Shown: positions 1-9,752, numbered from the stretch's first letter. The stretch is DNA of 64,000 nt from Saccharina japonica (GCA_008828725.1 MEHQ01003256.1:359390-423389); one strand, 5' to 3'. Numbers and translations: made by a program. Notes: a model not told the origin generated them from the letters alone.

Positions 1-178
1 AATACCGAACTTACCGAAGTGTCGGGTACCGGTATTGGAAAAATACCGAACTTACCGAAGTGTCGGGTACCGGTATTGGAAAAATACCGAACTTACCGAG
101 TGTCAGGTACCGGTATTTACCGAGGAAATACCCCCGGTATACTTCGGTACGTACCCTTACCGAACATTTTCGTACCCT
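1..178 (+). repeat. 41-bp minisatellite, partial array
   Basis: About three head-to-tail units of roughly 41 bp built on TACCGAACTTACCGAAGTGT followed by CGGGTACCGGTATTGGAAAA. The last unit ends in a variant (TATTTACCGAGGAAATACCC) that also closes the larger array near 1,430. Same family as 845-1,490 and, inverted, 11,770-12,355. Several reading frames stay open through the array, so long ORFs here are not evidence of a protein. Confidence 0.85.
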
Positions 179-844
179 AAATAAATGTGTACTTGCAGCA
201 ATAGTAAACAGATGGCGGCGCCAATGATGGAGAAAATGGCGATGCTGTCGCCGCCATCCCAACCACGTAGCAATCGGAAGCACGGTTAGCAGCAGCACCA
301 GCCCCAGCAAGAGCAACAACAGAACACAGCAGCATAGGGGCAGAAGCAGCAGCTCCAACTTAGGCAATGCGCTGCTGCTGTGGGCTCTACTGTATATTTG
401 ATACAGTCCACGCGTGCCACTGCCATCGAGTGGTACGCTTGAAGCCCGTTCTATACCCCAATCTCCCAACGTCGAAGCTCGGCATACAGTTTAGATCATC
501 GGCAACCTCGCGTAGTGCTGCTGCAGCTGCTGCTGGTACATTACTGTTTGAATACAATTAGAGCAGCGATGGATTCGAGATGTCGCGTTGAAGCCCGTAA
601 AAAGGATGCATGATACGAGTACTTTCTCAGGTGAGCAGTCGGAGCTTCTCCCTCTACACGAAGCTGCGCAAAGCGTGCCATAGCACCGCCTCGGCGGCGC
701 CTCGAACCCCACCGGCGCGACTTGGTGATAATATCATCCATCCCTTCGCTCCGTACTCTCCGCGATTGTTATGTTGTGTCTGCAGCCGTTCGTGGTGGGT
801 GTGAGATTAGTGCGTTGTGACACTCCTCACAGCCAAGGACCAGA
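179..844. other. No recognised gene
   Basis: GCA/GCT-rich sequence with short interrupted CAG-type runs (about 285-375 and 515-540). ORFs on both strands are low-complexity (Leu-, Ala- or Ser-rich) and match nothing I recognise. No splice-bounded conserved exon is visible because this stretch has no second copy in the window to compare with. Confidence 0.5.
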
Positions 845-1490
845 TGGATACATGAATGTAGAGAAGACTGCTGCTGCTGCCACAAATAAAATACCAGGTA
901 CCTCAGGGTACCTTGTATAATGTCATAATGTGTGCCCGTATTGCATACATACTCGATTCCCCGGTATCGAGGCCGCACCGATCACCGCCGGTATTGTGGT
1001 CGAAGGTATACCGGGACCCGGGGTATGTTCGGGTAGCCGTACCGAACTTACCGAAGTGTCGGGTACCGGTATTGGAAAAGTACCGAACTTACCAAGGTGT
1101 CCGGTACAGGTATTGGATTAATACCGAACTTACCGAAGTGTCGGGTACCGGTTTCGAAACAATACCGAACTTACCGAAGTGTCGGGTACCGGTATTGAAA
1201 AAGTACCGAACTTACCGACGTGTTCGGTAGGGTATCGAGCCTGGTACCGAACAAATACCGGTACCCCCGGTATTGCGGTCGAGGGTATACCGGTACCTGG
1301 GGTATATTTGGGCGGGCGTACCGAACTTACCGAAGTGTCGGGTACCGTTATTGAAAAAATACCGAACTTACCGAAGTGTCGGGTACCGGTATCGAGGCCA
1401 TACCGAACTTATCGAAGTGTCGGGTACCGGTATTTACCGAGAAAATACCCCCGGTACAGTTCGGTACGTACCCTACCGAATATACCTTTG
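845..1490 (+). repeat. Dispersed element carrying the 41-bp array (copy 1)
   Basis: A non-repetitive leader (about 845-1,035, including AATGTAGAGAAGACTGCTGC and TAATGTCATAATGTGTGC) runs into about ten 41-bp units and a closing variant unit ending near TACGTACCCTACCGAA. The complete leader plus array recurs in reverse orientation at 11,770-12,355, so leader and minisatellite move or duplicate together. Confidence 0.8.
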
Positions 1491-1672
1491 CATTTAACCG
1501 TATTGAATGTACGTGTAGATTCGTTAGACTCGCACGTACGTGCAAGTTCTCCGGAGCCGGGGATCAGGTCCGGGTGGGAGCAAGGGTAAAGATGGTGCAA
1601 AAATACGTGCAGATCTAACAGCCAACAGCACGTACGTGCAATTATACGGCTGGTGGACATTTTGCGTTTCAC
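1491..1672. other. Spacer with GCACGTACGTGC palindromes
   Basis: Two copies of the 12-bp perfect palindrome GCACGTACGTGC lie about 100 bp apart (near 1,533 and 1,629). Nothing else is recognised. Confidence 0.5.
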
Positions 1673-2435
1673 AGAGGCTCCGAGTACACTCGATACTCCG
1701 AGTATACTCGGAGTATCGAGTATTTTTCGTACTCCGAGTACTGAGAGTATTATAGTACTGGTGGCCTAAAAACTCGGAGTACTTGGAGTATGATCAGTGC
1801 TGAAGGCCCAAATACTCCGAGTACTGGGAGTATGATCAGTACTTATACTCGAGTACAAGCAGTACTCGGAGTAAAAAAAACTAAATTACTCGGAGTACTC
1901 CGAGTATCAAGAGTATTGAACACCGAAATACTGCGATTACACAAAGTACCTGAAGTATTTTTTTCTCGAAAATACTCTAATTATACTCCGAGGTAATGGG
2001 AGCATCTGTGAACTTTTAAATGCTATAAACGCCAGTCACATACTCCGAGAACCTGGGAGGAATGACGGCCGAGTCATCAAAATGACGCAAAGATGCTCCT
2101 AACTTACTTCACACTCCGAGTATACTCCGAGTATCGAGTACATTTCGTACTCCGAGTACTTAAGAGTATAGGAGCATTGGCGGCCTGAATACTCGGAGTA
2201 CTTGGAGTATGAGCAGTACTGAAGCCCCGAATACTCGGAGTACAAGGAGTACCCGCAGTATCGGACACCGAAATACTCCGAGTAAAGCAGTATCGAGAGT
2301 GTTCATACCCGAAATGCTCCGAGTACGAGCAGTATCCGGAGTATCGAACCCCGAAATACTCCGAGTACACGAAGTACCTGGAGTATTTTATCTCCAATAC
2401 TCCTTACTTTACTCCAAGGTACTCGGAGCATCCGT
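1673..2435. repeat. ACTCCGAGTA palindrome field, two tandem ~420-bp blocks
   Basis: TACTCCGAGTA and its reverse complement TACTCGGAGTA occur dozens of times at irregular spacing. The field is two related blocks (about 1,673-2,010 and 2,105-2,435). Each starts with closely spaced copies around TACTCCGAGTATACTC and ends in GGGAGCATCTGTGAA or GGAGCATCCGTGAAA, separated by about 90 bp. Because the motif occurs on both strands, single-stranded DNA could form many alternative hairpins. Confidence 0.85.
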
Positions 2436-2762
2436 GAAAAGTTTCCTTTTTCCTGTTTTTCTTGGAAAAGTATATTGGAAAGTTTGGAAAAAAGGTCGCT
2501 CGATAAGAATGCCCCTGCCCGCCCTGCCTGCTCTGCAAAAACAAAATCTGCAGTGCAGGTGACCTTGAGGGTGGCCACCAGCACACCAAGCGGTGGTTCG
2601 TACCCAAGGCACAATCCATTGTGATCCATAGCATTATGGCCCGACTCTCTCTGGGGGCTTTGGCACTTTGGGTTGCGGTGATACCGGCGATGACACGGTC
2701 CTTGGTCATCAACACGGAGGAGGAGGTGAGCTGAAAATGACGCCACAGCGAAAGCTGACTGC
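2436..2762. other. No recognised gene
   Basis: Unique-looking sequence between the palindrome field and the (TTG)n tract. Minus-strand ORFs crossing it derive their length from the downstream microsatellite. No family match. Confidence 0.4.
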
Positions 2763-2830
<68 letters not shown>

Positions 2831-2842
2831 GCTGCTGTTGTT
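2763..2842. repeat. (TTG)n / (CAA)n microsatellite
   Basis: About 25 nearly perfect TTG triplets ending in GCTGCTGTTG. Depending on frame, the minus strand reads poly-Asn, poly-Gln or poly-Thr, and the plus strand reads poly-Cys in one frame. The long ORFs crossing it are therefore artefacts of a stop-free triplet repeat. Confidence 0.95.
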
Positions 2843-3049
2843 TTTGTTCCACCTACGAGTAGACATATTATATGACTGATGATACCCGTACCTGGCGTAC
2901 AACGATAATATTGGCGCTTGGCACTTGGAAAAAGGCCGCGACCGTCCGAACTCCTCTGATCAAGAACAGCAGGCATACCACCCGGAACGTGTGACTTGTT
3001 ACTTTGGAAGCGTAGCTTCCAAAGCCTCACTCGACCAGTATTTGAGAAG

Positions 3050-3640
3050 GAAGTGTGTGTGTGTGCCCGCTTGCACCCAGAAACCCCGAATCCGCGACTT
3101 TTTTTCCACGAACGATACCCGACGAAAACCGCTGACGCCACCACCGAGACATTGGCCATCGCTCACCGTGTTACCCCTCGCGCAGTTTCAGCGTGTTTGG
3201 CGCTGCCTGTCTGTGTGATATTGTGCTGGTCCCCGTCTGCTGCGTCGAGCAAACCTTCACGGCTGCCTGGGGCTACAGACTAGCCGTAAATTAAATTGGT
3301 TTGTAACTACAATTTACTATCAATATCGTGACCATCTGAATGCCGCTTATTATATTGCAATAAAAGATTATATCGTTTTTGGAGTCTACAAGAAATCGGA
3401 CATTTCTCGATGCTCCAACTAAAGGAGCGTCGATGGTCAAGGACACACTTCCACCTACGACGACGGGCTGGCCACGAGCGCCCTTGTTATCCACTCTATC
3501 CCCTTGGGCTCCTTTCGAGTGTCGGCCCCCCTCGCCTCTTTTTTCGATTTGCCGGCCGTCCCAGCCTCCCCCTCTCCGCGTCTCCGTTTATACCTCGATT
3601 CCTCCCTCCTTGCATCCCTCCCGTGCCTCGCGTCCTGGAT
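3050..3640 (+). repeat. Dispersed low-copy repeat, copy 1
   Basis: Shares an ordered set of blocks with 12,893-13,440: a (GT)n start, CCGCTTGCACxCA, CGCGACTTTTTTTxCAC, CGACGAAAACCGC, GAGACRTTGGCCATCGCTCA, TTTGGCGCYGCCTGT, TGCGTCGAG, then a pyrimidine-rich tail rich in CTCTCTCCGC-type runs. The copies are clearly diverged. The pyrimidine-rich tail makes its plus-strand ORFs Pro/Ser-rich and unconvincing as genes. Confidence 0.65.
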
Positions 3641-3730
3641 ATATTTCCGACATTTATTTGTCGTATTTTTTTTGTATTGACGTATGATATATATATATAT
3701 ATAAAGTATATGTATACAGCAGTAGTAGTA
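3641..3730. repeat. (TA)n tract and flank
   Basis: A short run of alternating TA near 3,687-3,703 followed by a run of AGT triplets directly before the next MITE. Confidence 0.7.
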
Positions 3731-3900
3731 CAATACACCTACTAAGAAACAGGCTAATAAGAAAGCCAGGCTCATATATCAGAGGAAAATAAGAAATTCG
3801 AGAGTCGCTATCTTGAAATATGTGTAGAAAGCACCCTCTCTCGAATAAGAAATCCAGAGTGGGCCAGCTTTCCTGTTGCTTACTGCAGTAGGTGTCCTGT
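3731..3900. mobile_element. Short TIR element (MITE family 1), stand-alone copy
   Basis: Ends are imperfect inverted repeats: CACCTACTAAGAAACAGG on the left and CCTGTTGCTTACTGCAGTAG on the right. The interior carries several AATAAGAAA motifs (AATAAGAAAGCC, AATAAGAAATTC, AATAAGAAATCC). The same element is nested at 14,471-14,629 and, inverted, at 21,690-21,855. It is non-coding and about 170 bp. I infer a non-autonomous DNA transposon; no target duplication is certain here. Confidence 0.6.
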
Positions 3901-3936
3901 ACTTTTTGTTGTTGTTGGTTTTTTGTATTGACTATA

Positions 3937-4110
3937 CACTACCGGCCCTCTCATAAGAAAGTGCCCCACAAGAAACTCAGCCTAAACATTACGGGGGAAT
4001 AAGAAAGTCGACAGCTATTATACTGAATTTAGTGTGGGACACACCCCTTTCTCAAATAAGAAAGTCAGCCTAAGCCCGATTTCTGGTTTCTTATGAGCGA
4101 GCCGGTACTG
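3937..4110. mobile_element. Short TIR element (MITE family 2), stand-alone copy
   Basis: Begins CACTACCGGCCCTCTCATAA and ends with the inverted counterpart TTATGAGCGAGCCGGTACTG. Internally it repeats AATAAGAAAGTC in direct orientation. Nested copies occur at 15,810-15,984 and inverted at 20,421-20,560, with a worn copy at 11,090-11,190. Family 1 and family 2 share the AATAAGAAA motif, which may be a subterminal transposase-binding repeat (inference). Confidence 0.65.
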
Positions 4111-4264
4111 GGCTGTGTGTGTGTTGTCTTCGTTCTCTCCACCCAACCACATCATCAGTGCACCCAGTGTGTTTCCTGATTCCTATTCCTAGAGAGATAC
4201 AAATTATGTGGTCACAGACTGTGAAACAGAAAAAAACCAAAACAAAATAAACGCAAATTAATGG

Positions 4265-4462
4265 AGGGGTGGACAAAGGGTGATAGTGGATCTTTAAAAT
4301 GGGGGTTTTGTCTTGGTAGTAGTAGTGTGACCCTCAGATCGAACCCTAACCCTAACCCGAACCCGAACCCTATGCCAGTGGTCAGTGCTTGCTTGGCCAA
4401 TCAGAGTGCCCAATTAGCTACCTTAGGAAGATCCACTAACAGTGTTTGTCCACTACTGGAGA
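4265..4462 (-). mobile_element. Small TIR element related to the 304-bp satellite unit
   Basis: Flanked by ATTAATGG direct repeats at 4,257-4,264 and 4,463-4,470. Ends are imperfect inverted repeats (GGACAAAGGGTGATAGTGGA against GTGGACAAACACTGTTAGTG). It contains two CCCTAA hexamers followed by degenerate CCCGAA and the block TGCCAGTGGTCAGTGCT, both of which recur in the 304-bp units at 18.4 and 22.5 kb in the opposite orientation. The right end has about 5 unexplained bases before the direct repeat. An 8-bp target duplication would suggest a hAT-type element. Confidence 0.55.
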
Positions 4463-4499
4463 ATTAATGGGCACGGCAAGTGAGATGCCAACGTACCGG

Positions 4500-5300
4500 G
4501 TACTGACTGCATACGATATATATTCAGCTAGCAAAGATGAGCTTCGACGAAATCCTCGAGCTCACAGCTGTTTTTTTTTTAATTTTTTTTTAATATTATT
4601 ATTATCTTTGCCATCCGACAATGTGCAGCATGATCTTCAGCGTTGATCACTCATAAAGCTCCCAAAAGCAGAAGACCACGGAAACCAAGGAAACCTATGC
4701 GTACAGTCTACACCAGGGCATTAATTAGGTGTTGCGCTGTTGCGCTGGCGCAACATTTGGCCAAAATAACGGTTTTGCGCAACAGTCGCCGCGAGGCTAG
4801 TTGCGCGCAGCGCAACACGCGTTTTTGGGCGCGCAACATTTTCGCCGCAGGCTAAAAAAATTGTTGCGCGTTTTTTTCTCGCCGGGGTCGAGAAAAAAAA
4901 TTGGGGGGCTTTTTTTCTTGACAAATAGCCGTAATTGGACATCTTTTAGGCTTTTTAGGCGTACATTCGCCCAAAGATCGCCATTTTTTCGCTTTTTTCG
5001 CTTTTTTCGCCTCCGGCGGCGGCGGGGTGGTCGGGGCTTGCGGCGCCTGCGGCGCGCAACACGCGCCTCAGGCGTGTTGCGGTGCGCGCAACACTCCTTG
5101 AGTCGCCTGTTACTAATTAATGCCCTGGTCTACACCCTTCTATGTCTGCTTCCCGCCAAGAGTTATCCACAATCCACAATACTCCATTTGTTAAATATTG
5201 TTCTCCCCCATTTGCGAAACTAATTAACCCAAACTATTAATAGTATATAGCTCAAGTAGTTAATTAACAAATTTCATCCACCCCATCGCCTATGGAGTAT
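4500..5300 (+). repeat. Dispersed repeat hosting a hAT-like insertion
   Basis: AGCTAGCAAAGATGAGCTTC, then TCCTCGAGCTCACAGC, a T-rich stretch, GCCATCCGACAATGTG, GTTGATCACTCATAA and GGAAACCTATGCG form an ordered block. Parts recur at 8,835-8,900 and, inverted, at 41,860-42,120. The copy near 42.0 kb lacks the 4,714-5,127 element and so serves as an empty site. Confidence 0.7.
4714..5127. mobile_element. hAT-like MITE with perfect TIRs and 8-bp target duplication
   Basis: Perfect 15-bp terminal inverted repeats, CAGGGCATTAATTAG and CTAATTAATGCCCTG, are bounded by identical 8-bp direct repeats GTCTACAC (4,706-4,713 and 5,128-5,135). An 8-bp duplication and ends beginning CAGGG are features of the hAT superfamily. 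The 414-bp interior is full of GCGCAAC / GTTGCGC inverted motifs and encodes nothing recognisable. The related sequence near 42,010 (inverted) has a single uninterrupted GTCTAC at this point. I infer a non-autonomous hAT element. Confidence 0.85.
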
Positions 5301-5412
5301 CATGTATCACAGATAGACACACGCACGCTCCCTGAACCTACGTATAGCATTTTGAATGGCTGAAAACCAAAACAGATAGACACACACACGTTCCCTGAAT
5401 ATAAGATATACA
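5136..5412. other. No recognised gene; short duplicated motif
   Basis: Contains two copies of AGATAGACACACxCACG followed by TTCCCTGAA or CTCCCTGAA about 70 bp apart, also seen near 8,703. Otherwise AT-rich and unremarkable. Confidence 0.4.
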
Positions 5413-5763
5413 ATGCCGCGGTGGGCTAGCAGGTAACCACGAAGCTTGTTAGTGTCAAGATCGTGAGTTCGAGCCCCCCCGATTGCATGCTCGTACATAG
5501 GGACTTTTTCTCGCAAACAAATATATTGACTGCGTATGTACGATTAGCGGAAAGCGCGAGAGCGTGAGTTAGCAAAATTCGATGAAAATCGACGAGCGTT
5601 GAGAAGGCTGAACCCTCTGCGCGATAAAATCAAGGAAAGAACCGTACGTCGTAGTGGGGGAGGAGGGAGAGGAGCCTACTTTGTGACCCCGGATCTGAGT
5701 TACGGAGGGAGGAAGACAAAAGTGCGAAGATGATAAATAATGGGATTCGTCGGGAAAAAAAAC
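5413..5763 (+). mobile_element. tRNA-derived SINE, subfamily A
   Basis: The tRNA-like head has an A box (GTGGGCTAGCAGG) and a B box (GAGTTCGAGCCCC) with anticodon-arm-like AACCACGAAGC between. The body then reads GCGAGAGCGTGAGTTAGC, GTAGTGGGGGAGGAGGGAGA, TTTGTGACCCCGGATCTGAG, and the A-rich tail follows GAAGATGATAAATAATGGGA. Same architecture as 16,874-17,209. It is non-coding; Pol III promoters of this type drive SINE transcription. Confidence 0.85.
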
Positions 5764-6027
5764 AAATGTACGGCACAATAGAGCAATAGCACTCGGTTCG
5801 GGAATACGTATATATAAGGACATTGTGTATATGAACATTTAATAGAAATGGTCCTTTGTTTTCGGGCCAGAGCGGTATTAGCGCCAGGAAAGTTTCAATT
5901 CGAATCGATTTCAAATCGTATTTTTTTTTTAATGAAACGAATTGAAGTGTTTAATCTAATCGATAAAAAAATGAATCATCACGTGGAAGTCAGTTGTACT
6001 TGGGGTCGAGGGAAAGTGACGTATATG
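5764..6027. other. No recognised gene
   Basis: AT-rich interval between two SINEs with a poly-T run (about 5,921-5,930). No conserved reading frame can be tested. Confidence 0.35.
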
Positions 6028-6166
6028 TATGTGTGTGTTCTTCACATTAAACCGTCCTTTCTACCCGTCGACATCCAGCACACCCAATGTCTGTGCCGAA
6101 TCTCCATCCTACAGATATTATGTGGTCACAAAACTGCGACACATCAGAGACACTACGTTGCAATGC
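6028..6166 (+). repeat. Dispersed leader repeat directly upstream of a SINE body
   Basis: GTGTGTTCTTCACATTAAAC and CGTCCTTTCTACC, then CACCCAATGTCTGTGCCGA, TATGTGGTCACAAAACTGCG and GAGACACTACGTTGCAATGC. Parts of this string recur at 4,160-4,215, 12,620-12,665, 17,225-17,290 (inverted) and 17,928-18,060, often next to a SINE. It may be an additional SINE module or a separate element. Confidence 0.55.
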
Positions 6167-6366
6167 AGGGTAGGCGGAATCCGACTCAAGTCGACGAGGG
6201 AAGAAAGTGCTGAAATCTTCTCGCGATAAAAATGCAAGGCAAGAACCGTAGTGGGGGAGGAGGGAGAAGAGCCTACTTTGTGACCCCGGATCTGAGTTAC
6301 GGCTAGGAAGGAGAGATAAAAGGAAGGGCGAAGATAATGGATGGGATGGACAACAACAAAAAAAAG
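6167..6366 (+). mobile_element. SINE body, 5' truncated
   Basis: Starts at GGTAGGCGGAATCCGACTCA and carries GACGAGGGAAGAAAGTGCTG, ATCTTCTCGCGATAAAAATG, TTTGTGACCCCGGATCTGAG and GGCGAAGATAATGGATGGGA before an A-rich tail. The tRNA-like head is missing, as expected for incomplete reverse transcription. Confidence 0.8.
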
Positions 6367-6427
6367 AAAAAAGTAAGCAGAGCAGACAATGCAATGCCAT
6401 ATACACCAATGATGTCGGATTACGTAA

Positions 6428-6760
6428 TTTTTTTTTATTTTTTTTTTCATCCCATTCATTATCTTCGCACTTCCGTCTTTTCTCCCTCCCTAGTCGTAAC
6501 TCAGATCCGGGGTCACAAAGTAAGTAGGCTCCTCTCCCTCCTCCCCCACTACGGTTCTTGCCTTGGTTTTTATCGCGAGAAGATTTCAGCACTTTCTTCC
6601 CTCGTCAACTTTCGTCGAATTTTTGCTTACCCACGCTATAATATGCGCTCTCGACAGTCGGTGTCATTTGAGAATAAAAGCCTCCATGGGGAGAATCGAA
6701 CCCTCGACATCCGGCCCTACAGGCTTCGTGGCTACCAGTTAGACCACCGGGGCGACCGGC
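6428..6760 (-). mobile_element. Full-length SINE, subfamily B (reverse orientation)
   Basis: Read on the minus strand: head with GGTCGCCCCGGTGGTCTAAC (A box) and GGGTTCGATTCTCCCC (B box), spacer TCTCAAATGACACCG, the standard body, and an A-rich tail (6,428-6,450 on plus is T-rich). Faces the truncated copy at 6,167-6,366, forming a tail-to-tail pair. Confidence 0.87.
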
Positions 6761-7982
6761 TCAATTACGTCCTTACGGCGAGCCGTTTTGGCGGTAAGTA
6801 ATAGGACTGGGCCGGCAAAATTACGCTACGCCCCCAGTCCCCTATAAACAAAAATTGTAAAAATCTCTACGAGTAGGGAACGTCCGCATTTTTGCTTCCC
6901 AGCAGCCACAGTTGAGCTTGCGCTGTGATCCTGCGACCTGCTGCCTGCTGCGAGGATGGCAGTGGGTCACGAGTCACGAAGGAGGTATGAGGGGCCCGGT
7001 AGCCGGTGGTGTATGTCTCGATGAATTCAACCTAGATGGACAAATTCAACCTATACGTTATTCACGACTCACGACTACAAGCCACAAGCAGGGCGGCCTC
7101 CGTTGTTGGTGTCATGCTGACGGACTGATGGAGGCTTACAGCTTACAGCAAGCAGCAGTCCGACGGCGCTACAGCACGAACCTAAACAATATTTTCTCCA
7201 ATTCATAAGTAAAGTCCGTTATGTGGCACAGGCAATAACTTTTGAACGGAAAGGCGCACAGGAGTGACATAGTTAGATTCTTCGAACATATCACGCCACA
7301 GAGATGAGATGCTCATAAATAAATAAAAAAAACGAGTTTCTTTTCTTGAGAATATGTGGGTCAAATATGATCATATTATGGCCGATTTCGGCCAATTCGT
7401 ACCGTTTACGGCCGAATTATGACTACAGTAGTTTTGCCTGTTTTCACTATAAACATAGCCGGAAACATGATGACATGCTTTCAGACGAGGCGTAGGTATC
7501 GCATATCAGTGATGAAGCGGAAACATTTTTTTTAAAATCGATTTTCAGCCTGTTTTACGTAGACATTTTCCATGTTTTCAATTTTCTTCTCTGTTTTCTG
7601 AAAAAGGGCTAACTACGGCCTTTTTTGGGCCGACTGCTTTTTTTCGGCCACTGGCCCATGCAGGAGGCTGCGCAAAAACAAACAAACAAACGGTTTTAAC
7701 TAAAAAAATGACAAAAATATTTGAAAACAATCATCGCCAAAGCATCGGACACGCCTACGGGCTTGTATAAACATAATCGACTTTACTTTCGTATGAGTTG
7801 GAGGAAGTAGGTTATAAAAATTTACATAAATTGCGGAGAAAAATAAAAATAAAGGTCTGCACAATGTTGGACGTGCGTTTTTGTCCTAGCGGGGATGCTT
7901 CTGCGTAAGCACGCAAAATTCTCATTTTGCCGAAAAACGCGTAAGGATAAGCATTCCCGGCCGTAATCCGACATCATTGATA
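6761..7982. other. 1.2 kb without a recognisable gene
   Basis: AT-rich sequence with runs of A and T. Around 7,378-7,425 and 7,615-7,650 the motif CGGCC recurs in TATGGCCGATTTCGGCCAAT-like context. The longest ORF (6,912-7,208) is without family match. I see no SINE, MITE or retrotransposon protein. Confidence 0.4.
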
Positions 7983-8250
7983 TACACTATGTACGACAGG
8001 CACGACCTACCCTGCCAGCTGCGTGAAAGAGCAAAAAAGTAAAGAAACAGCGAAAAGGGAAAAACAAAGACATACTACAAAATAAATACAATAAAACAGA
8101 TCAACAAACAAACAAAAAAACGATAACAAAAAAAGGCAAATCAAAAGTGTCGTGCTTTTCCCGGAGGAGATGTGGCAGAAAAATAGTATAAAATAAAGCA
8201 AAATGAAAACAATGTAAACAGAGCAAAACCTCAAACAAAAAGAAAAGATA
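7983..8250 (-). repeat. Dispersed repeat, inverted relative to 16,645-16,850
   Basis: Reverse complement of this stretch matches 16,645-16,850 in order: CACATCTCCTCCGGG, AAGCACGACACTTTT, TTGTTGATCTGTTTTATTGT, CGTTTCCCTTTTCGC, TTTCACGCAGCTGG, AGGGTAGGTCGTGCCTGTCG. Its T-rich composition makes the minus-strand ORFs Phe/Leu-rich and membrane-like, which I read as composition rather than a real protein. Confidence 0.75.
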
Positions 8251-8251
8251 C

Positions 8252-8386
8252 GCACGTAGGCTCTCGACAGTTACGTAGTTCGTGTCATTTGAGCACAAAA
8301 ATCTCCATACAGAGACTCGAACCCTTAACCTCCAACCTAACAGTCTTCGTGATTACCTGCTATACCACAGGGGCGACGGGCGGCCG
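8252..8386 (-). mobile_element. SINE tRNA-like head only (reverse)
   Basis: On the minus strand: a GTCGCCCCTGTGG-type A box, GGTTCGAGTCTCTG-type B box and the spacer TCAAATGACAC. The body does not follow on the downstream side, so this is a 3'-truncated or broken copy. An oppositely organised body starts immediately at 8,388. Confidence 0.7.
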
Positions 8387-8387
8387 T

Positions 8388-8630
8388 TTTTTTTTCTTTT
8401 GTTCCATCCCATTTATTTTATCTTCGCCCATCTATTCTCTCTCCCTCTTTTTCAGTCGTAACTCAGATCCGGGGTCACTAAGTGGCTAAGTAGGCTTTTC
8501 TCCCCCCTCCCCACTACGGTACATATTCATACGTGCATTGCACTTTTATCGCGAGAAGATTTTAGCACTTTCTTCCCTCGTCAACTCTCGTCGAACTGTG
8601 CTTACCCACACGCTATTATAATATTATAGT
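8388..8630 (-). mobile_element. SINE body without head (reverse)
   Basis: Plus-strand order is T-rich tail, CCATCCCATTTATTTTATCT, GTCGTAACTCAGATCCGGGG, CCCCACTACGGTACATATTC, TATCGCGAGAAGATTTTAGC, CTTTCTTCCCTCGTCAACTC and then TGCTTACCCACACGC, after which the match ends without a head. Confidence 0.8.
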
Positions 8631-9025
8631 ATACCTGGTACGTTTATGTCAGACTGTTTAATTTTAATTTTAATTTAATTTTAATTATTTCTTCCCCCAC
8701 AAATAGACACACACTTACTCCCTGAATTCTACAGCCAGCCTCAGATTGTGTCCCCCTCATACGGGATGTACACCCTACATGAGGAGATATAAAACCCGTA
8801 AGTATTCATACGTGCGATCGAAGTATCACACTCAGCTAGCAAAGACGAGTTTCGACGAAATCCTCGAGCTCACAGCAGCTGTTGTTTTTTTTTTTTAATT
8901 TTTTAATAATATGCGCCCTCGACAGTAGTATAGTAGTTCAGTTGGTGTTATTCGAGAAAAAAAATCTCTGTACGAGCGCACGAGCTGGTTCAGGCATATC
9001 GCCCCAAATTTCGTCGTCACGAATA
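8631..9025. other. AT-rich interval with repeat fragments
   Basis: Includes a TTTAATTTTAATT run, a copy of the AGCTAGCAAAGACGAGTTTC block shared with 4,530, and a broken SINE-head fragment (CCCTCGACAGTAGTATAG near 8,920). No gene recognised. Confidence 0.45.
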
Positions 9026-9226
9026 ATGCCGCATGCAATAGCAACCCCAATGTCATATATTTGGTATCATACTGATCGCCATGAACAACAACAGCCAGTC
9101 ACAGTGGAAGAGGGTTACGCCGCCAGTTTTTTGTTCAAAGACCTAGAACTCGCGCTACCGCCGAAAATGGGACCCGACCAATCACAGGCCTTCAAGGTGG
9201 TCAACAATAGTCAGGCGTTTCCGTAG
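9026..9226 (+). CDS. Doubtful small ORF or exon, unknown function
   Basis: ATG-initiated ORF of 66 residues starting MPHAIATPMS and ending in VVNNSQAFP before TAG. The second half (VEEGYAASFLFKDLELALPP) has ordinary protein composition without low complexity. There is no second copy to test for selection, no recognised domain and no clear splice context. It could equally be chance. Confidence 0.15.
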   Translation: MPHAIATPMSYIWYHTDRHEQQQPVTVEEGYAASFLFKDLELALPPKMGPDQSQAFKVVNNSQAFP

Positions 9227-9437
9227 GAAAACATGTTTTCCCCCCAATTATGTTCTCTGAACGAGCCGCTTCCAGGTGTTCCAAGGCATGTTTGTACAAA
9301 GTTTCACGCAGCAAATATTCGAAGATCTGACTGCGTATGACCATATTAAGCCACATTTAACGCCCAAAATCGATTATATACTGAAACTAAGTAATTACGA
9401 GGCAACGCCTATTTTTGCACTTTTACCGCACTAAAGT

Positions 9438-9752
9438 ACAAATGTCTACGCGTACGCCGTTTTTTGTTTTTTGGGGATAGACCCTGAAATTTGGCACACA
9501 CGCGTGTTTTATGCGCCCTATCCGAGCCTTTTACGAAAGAGTTTGTTTATTTGGTTTGTTTTTTTTTCGCCGGAAAATTCGGATCTCTTATGACCCAAAT
9601 TTCTCAAAAAAAATTACAAAACAAACAATAATATCTTTCGGGAAAAAAACAAACAAACATCCGTTAAAGGCACGGGTAGAGCGCATAAAACACGTGTGCC
9701 AAGTTTCAGGGTCTATCTCCAAAAAACCGGCGTGGACATTCGCCACTGAATA
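9438..9752. mobile_element. Foldback element with ~120-bp inverted arms
   Basis: The left arm (9,438-9,565) and the reverse complement of the right arm (9,625-9,752) share, in order, GATAGACCCTGAAA, TTGGCACAC, GTGTTTTATGCGC and CGAAAG/CCGAAAG around a GTTTGTTT-rich stretch, separated by about 60 bp. No protein is encoded. The structure is that of a foldback or MITE-type element, or an old inverted duplication. A transcript would form a long hairpin. Confidence 0.75.

Noticed and set aside
11..1618. Several ORFs of 60-152 codons on both strands across the first 1.6 kb
   Set aside because: Many are products of the 41-bp minisatellite, whose units lack stops in several frames (repeated PNLPKCRVPV-like phrases); the others are low-complexity. 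Not protein evidence.
2303..3159. 199- and 251-codon minus-strand ORFs with poly-Asn or poly-Thr
   Set aside because: Their length comes from the (TTG)n microsatellite, which has no stop in any frame. The flanks show no domain.
5413..5490. Functional tRNA gene
   Set aside because: A and B boxes are present, but the sequence continues into a conserved body and A-rich tail shared by many dispersed copies. This is a SINE head; no acceptor stem closes.
8007..8298. Membrane-protein-like Phe/Leu-rich minus-strand ORFs
   Set aside because: The T-rich strand of a dispersed repeat; the homologous copy at 16.6 kb does not keep the frame.
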